13,550 nucleotides of DNA from contig JAJFBK010000012.1 of NCBI GenBank assembly GCA_020696955.1, positions 1 through 13,550 of the forward strand, read 5' to 3'. Both the position numbers and the translations under genes were made by a program. Below are positions 1-5,765 of the stretch, piece after piece; the stretch's first letter is position 1; each line of letters starts with the position of its first letter. Under the pieces are notes generated by a model that saw only the letters and a list, made by a program, of their open reading frames with translations, made no database searches and was not told the DNA's origin. Source of the stretch: Patescibacteria group bacterium (GTDB taxonomy: Bacteria; Patescibacteria; UBA1384; CAILIB01).

Positions 1-280
1 TGGCTGAGCATACCCAGGAATTGTAGTTATTTGGATCACCTGAAGCGCCGTTACCACCGTAGCGTCCTACCCTGTCATTACACCTTTGCATGAAGTCCAT
101 GAGTGCCCATTCGTGATCATTTTGAGGGCCTGCCTTATCGACTATGACAATACTTGCACAGTCCATGGTGTTACTGACGCCAGCGCATTGTCCGTAGTAG
201 GTTTCACCTGCTAGGGCCTTTGGCGTGAAAGCTGTAATGAGCACAAGTGCACCGAGAGAAAGGATAAATTTACGAAGCAT
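1..280 (-). CDS. Secreted cysteine-containing protein, N-terminal part (runs off the left edge)
   Basis: The minus strand is open from an ATG at 278-280 to the window edge, giving at least 93 residues; the C terminus is outside. Residues 1-24 look like a Sec signal peptide: a short basic start (MLRK), a hydrophobic core, and an A-L-A motif before Gly25, where signal peptidase I would cut. The mature part is polar, rich in Gly/Asn/Asp, and has cysteines at 32, 41, 67 and 91, so disulfides after export are plausible. I do not recognise the family and assign no function. It lies 96 bases downstream of the tipA-like gene on the same strand, separated by a hairpin, so it probably has its own promoter. 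The reading frame and signal peptide are clear; the role is unknown. Confidence 0.72.
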   Translation of the reverse strand, partial: MLRKFILSLGALVLITAFTPKALAGETYYGQCAGVSNTMDCASIVIVDKAGPQNDHEWALMDFMQRCNDRVGRYGGNGASGDPNNYNSWVCSA

Positions 281-364
281 AAAAAGATTTACATGTTTGT
301 CTCTTTATACCTACAATGAATACTTTTGCAGTACGGGAGCTTACTAGCGATTATTGGTAATTAA

Positions 365-394
365 GAAAAGAGCGGATTATTCTCCGCTCTTTTC
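365..394 (-). terminator. Hairpin terminator at the 3' end of the tipA-like gene
   Basis: A perfect 12-bp inverted repeat (365-376 with 383-394) closes a 6-nt loop. Each arm contains AAAAGAGCGGA or its complement, so the minus-strand RNA ends the stem in a U-rich stretch. The TAA stop of the tipA-like gene (377-379) lies inside the loop, so the last codons form one arm. The near symmetry would also allow activity on the other strand. Confidence 0.65.
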
Positions 395-1141
395 TTCGTT
401 CTTATCGCAGTAAGCAAGCATGGCATCTCGCATAAACACTGCGAGCCCTGGCTTTACCTTGTCAAAGGTGGCCGTAAACCGTGAATCATCCACGTACATA
501 TTGGCAAGTCCTCGGTAAATCTGCAGATTTGGCTCGTAAAAGGCCATCAGTCCCTTATAATGCTTGGCCATAAGGTCTTGCACGACATCGCTGGCGGGGT
601 CTTCCTCCATATGGGTGGCAATCTCCCTGAGCAAAGCGTCGCCCTCTTCCCCTATCTTCTTCAGCTCTTCCTTGCTCATCTTGTTGACCCGTTCCATCGA
701 CTGCTTATAAGCGTCGGTTTCACCCCAACGCTCCTTGGCCTCTTCGGCATACGAATCCATCTCTTCCTTGGAGAAATTTCCGTAGAGTTCTTTGTCTTCC
801 ATAGCAGTTTCTTTCGTTATTTTCTGAATGGTTTTATCGATTGTCCTTATCAGACCATTTAGTCGTTTCCTTTGCAGTTTTAAAAGCTGCTGGTGAGTCC
901 GAAGCGCATCTACTGTGTCAAACTCGGGGGATTCAAGCAGTTTCCGAATTTTCTCCAAAGGAAAATCAAGCTCTTTGAAGAACAGGATTTGCTGGAGTCG
1001 CAAAAGCTCTTTCTCGCCATACTGTCGGTATCGGTTTTCCTCAAGACGAGTGGGGATTAAGAGTTTGATCTCATCGTAATGATGGAGGGTTCGGACACTG
1101 ACCCCGGCAAGAGTTGCAAGTTCGTGAACGGTATAAAGCAT
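377..1141 (-). CDS. MerR-family transcriptional regulator, TipA type (TipAS effector domain)
   Basis: This 254-aa protein has the MerR layout. A winged helix-turn-helix occupies about residues 3-70, with V-H-E-L-A-T-L-A-G-V-S-V-R-T-L-H-H-Y-D then N-R-Y-R-Q-Y; a helical dimerisation linker covers about 75-115. The C-terminal all-helical TipAS domain (about 120-246) contains the family signature R-G-L-A-N-M-Y-V-D-D-S-R-F at 210-222 and P-G-L-A-V-F-M-R-D-A at 231-240. TipA proteins are dimeric DNA-twisting activators whose C-terminal domain binds hydrophobic ligands; in Streptomyces these are thiopeptides, captured by a cysteine. That cysteine is expected just before the R-G-L helix, where this protein reads F-Y-E-P-N; the only cysteine is Cys245 near the end. 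Covalent capture of the classical kind therefore looks unlikely, and the ligand is unknown. Autoregulation is usual in the family but not shown here. Confidence 0.9.
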   Translation of the reverse strand: MLYTVHELATLAGVSVRTLHHYDEIKLLIPTRLEENRYRQYGEKELLRLQQILFFKELDFPLEKIRKLLESPEFDTVDALRTHQQLLKLQRKRLNGLIRTIDKTIQKITKETAMEDKELYGNFSKEEMDSYAEEAKERWGETDAYKQSMERVNKMSKEELKKIGEEGDALLREIATHMEEDPASDVVQDLMAKHYKGLMAFYEPNLQIYRGLANMYVDDSRFTATFDKVKPGLAVFMRDAMLAYCDKNEEKSGE

Positions 1142-1173
1142 GGGCTAGATAAAGTAATCGTTTGTTTCGACCT

Positions 1174-1208
1174 AACTATACCAGACTATAAAGTATTACG
1201 TAACGTTA
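1174..1208 (-). promoter_or_regulatory. Candidate promoter/operator region of the tipA-like gene
   Basis: The only sequence between the upstream terminator and the ATG at 1141 is AT-rich. It contains two overlapping palindromes, TTACGTAA (1196-1203) and TAACGTTA (1201-1208), and two copies of ACTATA 10 bases apart (1175-1180, 1185-1190). The second ACTATA copies read as TATAGT -10-like hexamers on the minus strand. MerR proteins normally bind dyads within their own promoter spacer, so this is the natural place for an operator. The exact promoter elements are uncertain. Confidence 0.3.
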
Positions 1209-1217
1209 GAGTCAAGA

Positions 1218-1257
1218 GGCAAAAGAAAAGCCCGCACCTCATTGTTGAGGGCGGGCT
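1218..1257 (-). terminator. Rho-independent terminator of the zinc-ribbon/unknown operon
   Basis: The arms AGCCCGC-A-CCTCA (1229-1241) and TGAGG-GCGGGCT (1246-1257) pair over 12 bp with one bulged A and a TTGT loop. On the minus strand the stem is followed by CTTTTCTTTTG (1228-1218). It begins 14 bases after the stop codon of the 122-aa gene, so it closes that operon and insulates tipA. Confidence 0.8.
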
Positions 1258-1270
1258 AGGTAAGGGGCTC

Positions 1271-1639
1271 CTATGCAGGGTTGGACGGGGTTGGGGGTGG
1301 GCAGAGCCTTATTCGGCTGAGGTAGTCGATAGTCTGCTCATCGGAGTAGGTCAAAACGGTGGATGTGAGACCCAAGCGATCTGTTGGAGGAAAAAGGTAA
1401 TCGAGATTGCGCCCAGTCTTCTCCCAGCACACCATGGTGCTGCTTGAGTCGGTTGACAATGCAAGTGTGCCGATCTCGGTCTTTGCTTCGACAACGTTCG
1501 CCTGGTTTGTGTGGGGCGGAAAAGCGCAACGGGTAAAGAAAGTTTGAAAACCAGCGGCGCTTAAGAGCTTTTCCGTAGCTTCTCTGGCTTCTTTTTCCCG
1601 GGGGGTTTCTTCCCTGGGCGAATCCAATTCTGTGATCAT
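1271..1639 (-). CDS. Hypothetical protein, 122 aa
   Basis: I do not recognise this protein. It has a charged, probably helical N terminus (residues 5-28, many Glu/Arg/Lys), a middle part with alternating hydrophobic residues that could be beta strands (about 46-72 and 88-110), cysteines at 38, 71 and 113, and a proline-rich tail. There is no signal peptide or membrane segment, so it is probably cytoplasmic. I chose the ATG at 1637-1639 rather than the in-frame ATG six codons upstream (1657). An AGGAG sits 8 bases before the inner ATG, while the outer start would overlap the preceding gene. It is the second gene of an operon with the zinc-ribbon protein (11-base gap) and ends just before a strong terminator. 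That position supports it being real and suggests a joint role that cannot be named. Confidence 0.6.
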   Translation of the reverse strand: MITELDSPREETPREKEAREATEKLLSAAGFQTFFTRCAFPPHTNQANVVEAKTEIGTLALSTDSSSTMVCWEKTGRNLDYLFPPTDRLGLTSTVLTYSDEQTIDYLSRIRLCPPPTPSNPA

Positions 1640-1650
1640 TATCCACACTC

Positions 1651-1866
1651 CTAGCAATGGTGCGGGTAGCTTTCCTTGTGGTATTCCGTATGGATTTCTT
1701 GCGGGCGTAGGGCAGGGGCTGGCGTTTCAAGGGAGGCCGATCGTTCGATGATCTTATCAAGTTCTCCTCGGTCAAGCCAAACTCCTCGACACTGGGGACA
1801 GTAATCAATTTCCACTCCTTGGCGATCGGTCATACTGAGTGGCGTGTTGCAGACTGGGCAGTTCAT
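1651..1866 (-). CDS. Zinc-ribbon protein of the zf-TFIIB family (PF13453-like), 71 aa
   Basis: The ATG at 1864-1866 gives M-N-C-P-V-C, with a second knuckle Y-C-P-Q-C-R-G-V-W-L-D-R-G-E-L at residues 22-36. The pairs C3/C6 and C23/C26 form one four-cysteine zinc site, and C-R-G-x-W-L-D-x-G-E-L is the hallmark of the zf-TFIIB family (COG3809 type), usually 60-120 aa. An ATG 35 codons upstream is in frame, but those residues do not resemble the family, which normally starts at the first CxxC. The tail (45-71) is variable, His-rich and ends in Cys71. Members probably bind zinc in the cytoplasm; their biochemical role is unknown. It is the first gene of an operon with the 122-aa unknown protein. 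Confidence 0.82.
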   Translation of the reverse strand: MNCPVCNTPLSMTDRQGVEIDYCPQCRGVWLDRGELDKIIERSASLETPAPALRPQEIHTEYHKESYPHHC

Positions 1867-1891
1867 GAAGGGGCTTACATATTTTAAAAAG

Positions 1892-1897
1892 AGTATA
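1892..1897 (-). promoter_or_regulatory. Candidate -10 element for the zinc-ribbon operon
   Basis: On the minus strand TATACT (five of six consensus bases) lies 25 bases before the chosen ATG at 1866. No good -35 is seen at 16-18 bases. It supports the downstream start, because the in-frame ATG at 1971 would lie upstream of the transcription start. Confidence 0.35.
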
Positions 1898-1934
1898 CCG
1901 TTTCCAGAAAAAGAGGATGTTGGAAAGATTACGG

Positions 1935-1963
1935 TTTTATCATGAGAATACCTGGTGTATACT
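1935..1963 (+). promoter_or_regulatory. Candidate promoter of the FAD-linked oxidase gene
   Basis: TATACT at 1958-1963 (five of six -10 bases), preceded by TG, lies 17 bases after a weak TTTTAT (1935-1940). It would give a leader of about 35 bases before the ATG at 2005. A second, weaker -10-like TAGTAA at 1991-1996 lies closer to the start. Confidence 0.38.
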
Positions 1964-2004
1964 GGGTTCACAAAGACTAATAGGGCAAGTTAGTAATCAT
2001 CAGC

Positions 2005-3597
2005 ATGAATGACCTCCACAACCTCTTAGCCGGGGAAATAGACAGTGCCGCCGAAACCCTTGAGCGGTACAAGCACGACGCCAGTATCTTCGAGGTAATG
2101 CCTCAAGCCATTTTGTACCCGAAGGATGTGGCCGATCTCCAGAACCTTATCCGAAACGTAGCTGCTCGTCGCCAGGCCGGTGAGAATATTTCCATTACTG
2201 CCCGAAATGGAGGTACCTGCATGTCTGGGGGGTCTTTGACCGAAAGCCTGATGATCGACATGAGTCGTTACTTTAATCATGTAAGCGACATAGACTTGGA
2301 GAACAAGTCGATTCGAGTCCAGGGTGGGGTAATGCATATCAAAGTCGAAGAGGCCACTCATCCTCACCGATTGCTTTTCGCACCCTATACGTCTTCAAGG
2401 GACATTTGTGGAATCGGCGGCATGATCGGAAATAATGCTTCAGGTGAAAAGTCAGTAAAATATGGCCCTACTAGCAGCAATATCAATAACCTTACGGTAG
2501 TACTATCGAACGGCGAGGTATGCACTTTTGGTCCACTGACAGCCGCCGAAGTAGAGAAGAAAAAAGAAGCCTACACCTTAGAGGGCCACATCTACCGAGA
2601 AATGACGAGGATTTTGGATGAGAACCAAGCCACCATTACCCGTCATCATCCGCGCCTTAAAAAGAACGCTGCCGGCTACCCTCTTTGGGAGTTATGGAAT
2701 GAAAACCGTACGGTACTGAACTTGGGACGCTTGTTTGTCGGTTCCCAAGGGACGCTTGGTATTACCGTCGAGGCAGAGCTTGCCCTAGTTCCTTTTGCCC
2801 CATTTACCCAGATGATAGTAGTTCCAATTGCCAACTTACGAGACTTGGCTCCAACAGTTCAGACTATGCTTCGGTTCGACCCAGATACCTGCGAGACATT
2901 TGATTCTCACACTTATGACTTGGCTAAGATGTATCATCCTGAAGATGCCGCCCGTGCCAGTGTGGCAGATGGCCAGCACATGATAGTCTTTGCAATCTAT
3001 GCCGGCGACAGCCAAGAGCTTGCTAACAGCAAGGCGGGAGCGGCCAAAGCGGCCCTTGAGCAGGTGGGTAGGGAAGTGCATTGGATTGATGAGCCAGCCA
3101 CCGTTGAAAGTTATCTTTTGATTCGCCGCAAGAGTTTCAAGCTCCTTCTTGAGCATCCAACCGACACTGAACGGGCCATGCCATTCTTGGAAGATACCAT
3201 CGTTCCCATTGAGCATTACGGAGAATTTTTAGCTGCCCTTGAGGTGATCCTTGCCGAATACAAAATGACCTATACCTATGCTGGCCATATCGGAGATGGA
3301 AGTATCCGTCTCATTCCCCTGGTAAACATGGAAGAAGAGGGTGCCGCCGAGAAAATGATTGAGCTTTCACAACGGGTATATGATCTGGTCTTTGCCTTTG
3401 GCGGAAGCATGAGCGTTGATCACAATGACGGGCTGATACGGACTCCGTTCCTGGAGCGCATGTATGGTCCGGAAATGACCGATCTTTTCCGAGAGGTCAA
3501 AGAGCTGTTTGATCCGGTAGGAATCTTCAATCCCGGAAAAAAGGTAGGCGGTTCGTTCAAGTACACCGCAGCCCACATCGTCCGCAAGAACAAATAG
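2005..3597 (+). CDS. FAD-binding oxidase, GlcD/D-2-hydroxyacid dehydrogenase family (VAO fold)
   Basis: This 530-aa flavoprotein has the two-domain arrangement of the GlcD family. An N-terminal FAD-binding PCMH domain covers about residues 30-265, with a pyrophosphate loop R-N-G-G-T-C-M-S-G-G-S (67-77), G-N-N-A-S-G-E-K-S (142-150) and F-V-G-S-Q-G-T-L-G-I (244-253). The C-terminal FAD-oxidase domain covers about 265-515, with Y-A-G-H-I-G-D-G-S-I-R (425-435), the active-site-like D-H-N-D-G-L-I-R-T (472-480) and the closing K-x-L-F-D-P-x-G-I-F-N-P-G-K (499-512). Relatives oxidise D-lactate, glycolate or D-2-hydroxyglutarate and pass electrons to a quinone or cytochrome; the substrate here cannot be told. 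No fused iron-sulfur domain is present. It is monocistronic, followed by a strong terminator. No Shine-Dalgarno precedes the ATG. Confidence 0.9.
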   Translation: MNDLHNLLAGEIDSAAETLERYKHDASIFEVMPQAILYPKDVADLQNLIRNVAARRQAGENISITARNGGTCMSGGSLTESLMIDMSRYFNHVSDIDLENKSIRVQGGVMHIKVEEATHPHRLLFAPYTSSRDICGIGGMIGNNASGEKSVKYGPTSSNINNLTVVLSNGEVCTFGPLTAAEVEKKKEAYTLEGHIYREMTRILDENQATITRHHPRLKKNAAGYPLWELWNENRTVLNLGRLFVGSQGTLGITVEAELALVPFAPFTQMIVVPIANLRDLAPTVQTMLRFDPDTCETFDSHTYDLAKMYHPEDAARASVADGQHMIVFAIYAGDSQELANSKAGAAKAALEQVGREVHWIDEPATVESYLLIRRKSFKLLLEHPTDTERAMPFLEDTIVPIEHYGEFLAALEVILAEYKMTYTYAGHIGDGSIRLIPLVNMEEEGAAEKMIELSQRVYDLVFAFGGSMSVDHNDGLIRTPFLERMYGPEMTDLFREVKELFDPVGIFNPGKKVGGSFKYTAAHIVRKNK

Positions 3598-3610
3598 TTA
3601 GTGAAAAGAA

Positions 3611-3642
3611 AAAATCCCCTTCCTATTCAGGAGGGGGATTTT
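3611..3642 (+). terminator. Rho-independent terminator after the FAD oxidase gene
   Basis: A 14-bp stem with a single wobble pair (3611-3624 with 3629-3642) and an ATTC loop ends in TTTT, and a further TTTT follows at 3646-3649. It lies 13 bases after the TAG stop. The A-rich 5' flank would also give some termination on the minus strand. Confidence 0.85.
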
Positions 3643-3650
3643 ATGTTTTG

Positions 3651-3659
3651 TGATAGTAT
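3651..3659 (+). promoter_or_regulatory. Extended -10 element for the CapA-like gene, predicting a leaderless mRNA
   Basis: TGATAGTAT contains a TGn extension plus TAGTAT (3654-3659) and ends six bases before the ATG at 3666. Transcription would start at or next to the A of the start codon. No -35 is evident, since that position lies in the preceding terminator. There is no Shine-Dalgarno. Confidence 0.4.
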
Positions 3660-3665
3660 TGGCTC

Positions 3666-4742
3666 ATGAACAAGCACGCATGGCTTCTAGGTCTTATCGT
3701 GATAGCGGTAACAGGAAGTTATTTGTGGACACGGAACTCGCCGCTGGATGCGGTCCCTGAACCTCAGCAAGAAGTGACATCCACGGTTTCTCCCCAACCC
3801 ACTTCCAGTCCCACTCCTGTTCCCGACACCAGTCTTACCCTTACTTTCGGCGGGGATGTAATGCTTGGGCGCTTTGTTGAGAAAAACATGAAATCCCGTG
3901 GAGCCAGCTGGCCCATGGCTCAGGTTGCGGAAACTCTAAAGAAATCAGACCTGGCAATCGTAAACCTCGAGTCTCCTTTTCTTGAAGATGCAGTCAGTAC
4001 GGAAAGCGGTTCACTGGTGCTAAGGGGGTATCCGGCTGGGATCGTCAACCTTACCAACTCAGGCATAGACCTGGTGAGCCTTGCTAACAACCACATCACA
4101 GACATGGGCGTGAAGGGCGTAGAGGAAACAAAAGCGCTACTGGATTCGTCTGGAATTGCTTATACGGGTGCAGGTCTCACTGAAGCAGATGCCGCCAAGC
4201 CCTCGATCATTGAAAGGCAGGGAGTGAAGTTTGGCTTCCTCAGCTACTCATATGGGGTGAATATCGAACGGGCAGGCATCTTTTATAACAAGGCCGAAAA
4301 AGGCCTCATCCAGAGCGATGTGGCACGCCTCAAGCCTACGGTAGACGTGGTGGTGGTCCTCTGCCACTGCGGCAATGAATATGAGACCAAGGCCAATGCA
4401 GCCCAAAAAGAATGGGCTCATGCCGCAATTGATGCAGGAGCTTCGCTCTATGTTGGCGCTCACCCTCACATTCCCCAGCCGGTCGAGAAGTATGAAAACG
4501 GACTTATTTTCTACAGCCTTGGCAACCTGGTTTTTGACCAGCAGGAGATCGGCAATCGAAATCGCTCGGCCTTGGCGTCGGTTACGTTTACTGGCAACCG
4601 TTTGAGCGGGTACTCGTTGCTGCCATATCAGATCTACGAATACGGACAACCACGTTTCTTGACCGATCCATCAGCTAAGAAAGCGGTTTGGAGCTTGTTT
4701 GGATCAGAAGACGGGGAAGAGACTTATGAGCCAGCAGGATAA
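3666..4742 (+). CDS. CapA-family (PGA_cap) membrane-anchored metallophosphatase-like protein
   Basis: This 358-aa protein has an N-terminal membrane anchor (residues 5-21), a Pro/Ser/Thr/Gln-rich linker (about 30-56) and one PGA_cap domain (about 57-325), so the domain should lie outside the membrane. Motifs in order are F-G-G-D-V-M-L-G-R (61-69), V-N-L-E-S-P (99-104), L-A-N-N-H (139-143), H-C-G-N-E-Y (234-239), G-A-H-P-H (264-268) and Y-S-L-G-N (283-287). These are the metal-binding signatures of the calcineurin-like CapA/PgsA family, named for poly-gamma-glutamate capsule synthesis. H-C-G-N-E-Y is usually H-W-G-x-E-Y, so the aromatic residue is replaced by Cys. No other capsule gene is adjacent, so poly-gamma-glutamate synthesis is not implied; cell-surface polymer handling is a reasonable inference. 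Its last 19 bases overlap the convergent DUF1801 gene. Confidence 0.88.
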   Translation: MNKHAWLLGLIVIAVTGSYLWTRNSPLDAVPEPQQEVTSTVSPQPTSSPTPVPDTSLTLTFGGDVMLGRFVEKNMKSRGASWPMAQVAETLKKSDLAIVNLESPFLEDAVSTESGSLVLRGYPAGIVNLTNSGIDLVSLANNHITDMGVKGVEETKALLDSSGIAYTGAGLTEADAAKPSIIERQGVKFGFLSYSYGVNIERAGIFYNKAEKGLIQSDVARLKPTVDVVVVLCHCGNEYETKANAAQKEWAHAAIDAGASLYVGAHPHIPQPVEKYENGLIFYSLGNLVFDQQEIGNRNRSALASVTFTGNRLSGYSLLPYQIYEYGQPRFLTDPSAKKAVWSLFGSEDGEETYEPAG

Positions 4743-5149
4743 CGCTTCTTGGTAGCATCTACTGATATCTTGATCAGTTTTCTTAATACGTCGAGATCAA
4801 TATCTGAAATCTTCTTGATATAAAGACAGGACATTCCAGTTGAGTGAGAGCCCAGCTTTTCCATCAGGTCTTTATGTGGCTCAAAGCCCTCTACGATGTA
4901 CAGGGTAATGTTTTGCTTACGGGGAGAGAAGCCGACAAGTGGAGCGTCTCCTTCCCTGCCACTTTCATATTTGTAATGATAGCTGCCGAATCCAATGATG
5001 GCACTGCCCCACATGACCGGGGGAAGGCCAGTAACTTCCTGCATGAGGTCGCAGATCGCCTGGCAGTCTGACCTTTTCTGTTCATCTGGAATCGTTTCCA
5101 GAAATTCGGCAACGCTTTGTGCTGTGGCAACCGTTTTGTTCTCGCTCAT
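4724..5149 (-). CDS. DUF1801 (YdhG-like) domain protein
   Basis: This 141-aa soluble protein matches the DUF1801 pattern. It has an N-terminal helix with V-A-E-F-L-E-T-I-P-D (13-22), then V-M-W-G-S-A-I-I-G-F-G-S-Y-H-Y (45-59), G-F-S-P-R-K-Q-N-I-T-L-Y-I (73-85) and G-M-S-C-L-Y-I-K (105-112). The fold is a small alpha/beta domain related to YdeI/YdhG proteins, for which no reaction is established. Its ATG overlaps the stop of idi in an ATGA, so translation is coupled and the two are co-transcribed. A shared pathway with isoprenoid synthesis is possible but not shown. The 3' end overlaps the convergent CapA-like gene by 19 bases and no terminator separates them. Confidence 0.85.
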   Translation of the reverse strand: MSENKTVATAQSVAEFLETIPDEQKRSDCQAICDLMQEVTGLPPVMWGSAIIGFGSYHYKYESGREGDAPLVGFSPRKQNITLYIVEGFEPHKDLMEKLGSHSTGMSCLYIKKISDIDLDVLRKLIKISVDATKKRYPAGS

Positions 5150-5709
5150 AGTAAAGGTTTACAATTTTCTTCATAAAAATGACAGAAATCAGGGTTCTTT
5201 TCCAGGATGCCCGCCTCTTCGATGCACCAAGGCGAATATGATTCCTGATTTTCCTTGATTGCCTCAAGAAACTGAGACCACTGCATCCATTTTACGGTCA
5301 GAATTTCTTCAGGGTTGGGCGTGGGCTCCTGGAGGCACAACCCTACCAGAATGGCACAAATCTCGTGCTCGACGATCCCGTCTTTTTCGGTGCGGTAATA
5401 GTAATCAGGAATAACTTCGATGAGTTCCATGGAATCCAGGGTAATTCCTAACTCGTAATCACTTCTTCGAGAGGCAGCTTCCCGGTTTTCTTCCTCAGGG
5501 CCTGGGTGTCCACAACAGCTGTTTGACCAGATGGAAGGCCAAACTTTTTTGGTGGGACTGCGTTGCTGAATAAGCAGCTCTCCCTTTGGATTGAACAGAA
5601 AGAGCGAGAATCCTCGATGAAGCGGGGTGGCATTTGTGTGGACTTCAGACTTGAGAAGCCGTCCCAAGGGAAGGTTGGATTGATTGACGAGTACTACGTA
5701 TTCTTCCAT
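5146..5709 (-). CDS. idi: Isopentenyl-diphosphate delta-isomerase, type I (Nudix fold)
   Basis: The 187-aa sequence aligns along its length with E. coli Idi (182 aa). The enzyme interconverts isopentenyl and dimethylallyl diphosphate in the cytosol, supplying the starter for isoprenoid chains. The catalytic cysteine is in N-S-C-C-G-H-P (Cys66, matching E. coli Cys67), and the catalytic and metal-binding glutamates are in V-E-H-E-I-C (Glu114, Glu116). The histidine ligands correspond to His24, His31 and His68. The Nudix-like helix is E-x-x-x-E-A-A-S-R-R-x-x-Y-E-L-G (73-88), and W-S-Q-F and S-P-W are conserved near the end. All key residues are present, so it should be active. It is the upstream partner of the DUF1801 gene (4-base overlap). 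The ATG has no Shine-Dalgarno, but TATTAA lies six bases upstream. Confidence 0.95.
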   Translation of the reverse strand: MEEYVVLVNQSNLPLGRLLKSEVHTNATPLHRGFSLFLFNPKGELLIQQRSPTKKVWPSIWSNSCCGHPGPEEENREAASRRSDYELGITLDSMELIEVIPDYYYRTEKDGIVEHEICAILVGLCLQEPTPNPEEILTVKWMQWSQFLEAIKENQESYSPWCIEEAGILEKNPDFCHFYEENCKPLL

Positions 5710-5715
5710 GGGCGT

Positions 5716-5721
5716 TTAATA
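5716..5721 (-). promoter_or_regulatory. Candidate -10 element for idi, predicting a leaderless mRNA
   Basis: On the minus strand TATTAA (four of six -10 bases) ends six bases before the idi ATG in the 56-base AT-rich gap after the 7-TM gene. A second AT-rich candidate (TTATATAA) lies further upstream. No clear -35 is seen, and read-through from the 7-TM gene is also possible. Confidence 0.3.
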
Positions 5722-5765
5722 TGCCGTCGTTTTATATAAGGTACCAAAATCTGATTAAATAAATA

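Noticed and set aside
1338..1808. A 156-aa open frame on the minus strand spanning the zinc-ribbon and unknown genes
   Set aside because: It overlaps both in another frame, has low-complexity Arg/Ser composition and no family features; the two overlapped genes have an operon structure, a Shine-Dalgarno and a terminator.
1867..1971. Upstream in-frame ATG of the zinc-ribbon protein
   Set aside because: The extra 35 residues do not fit the family, and a TATACT -10 lies between the two starts.
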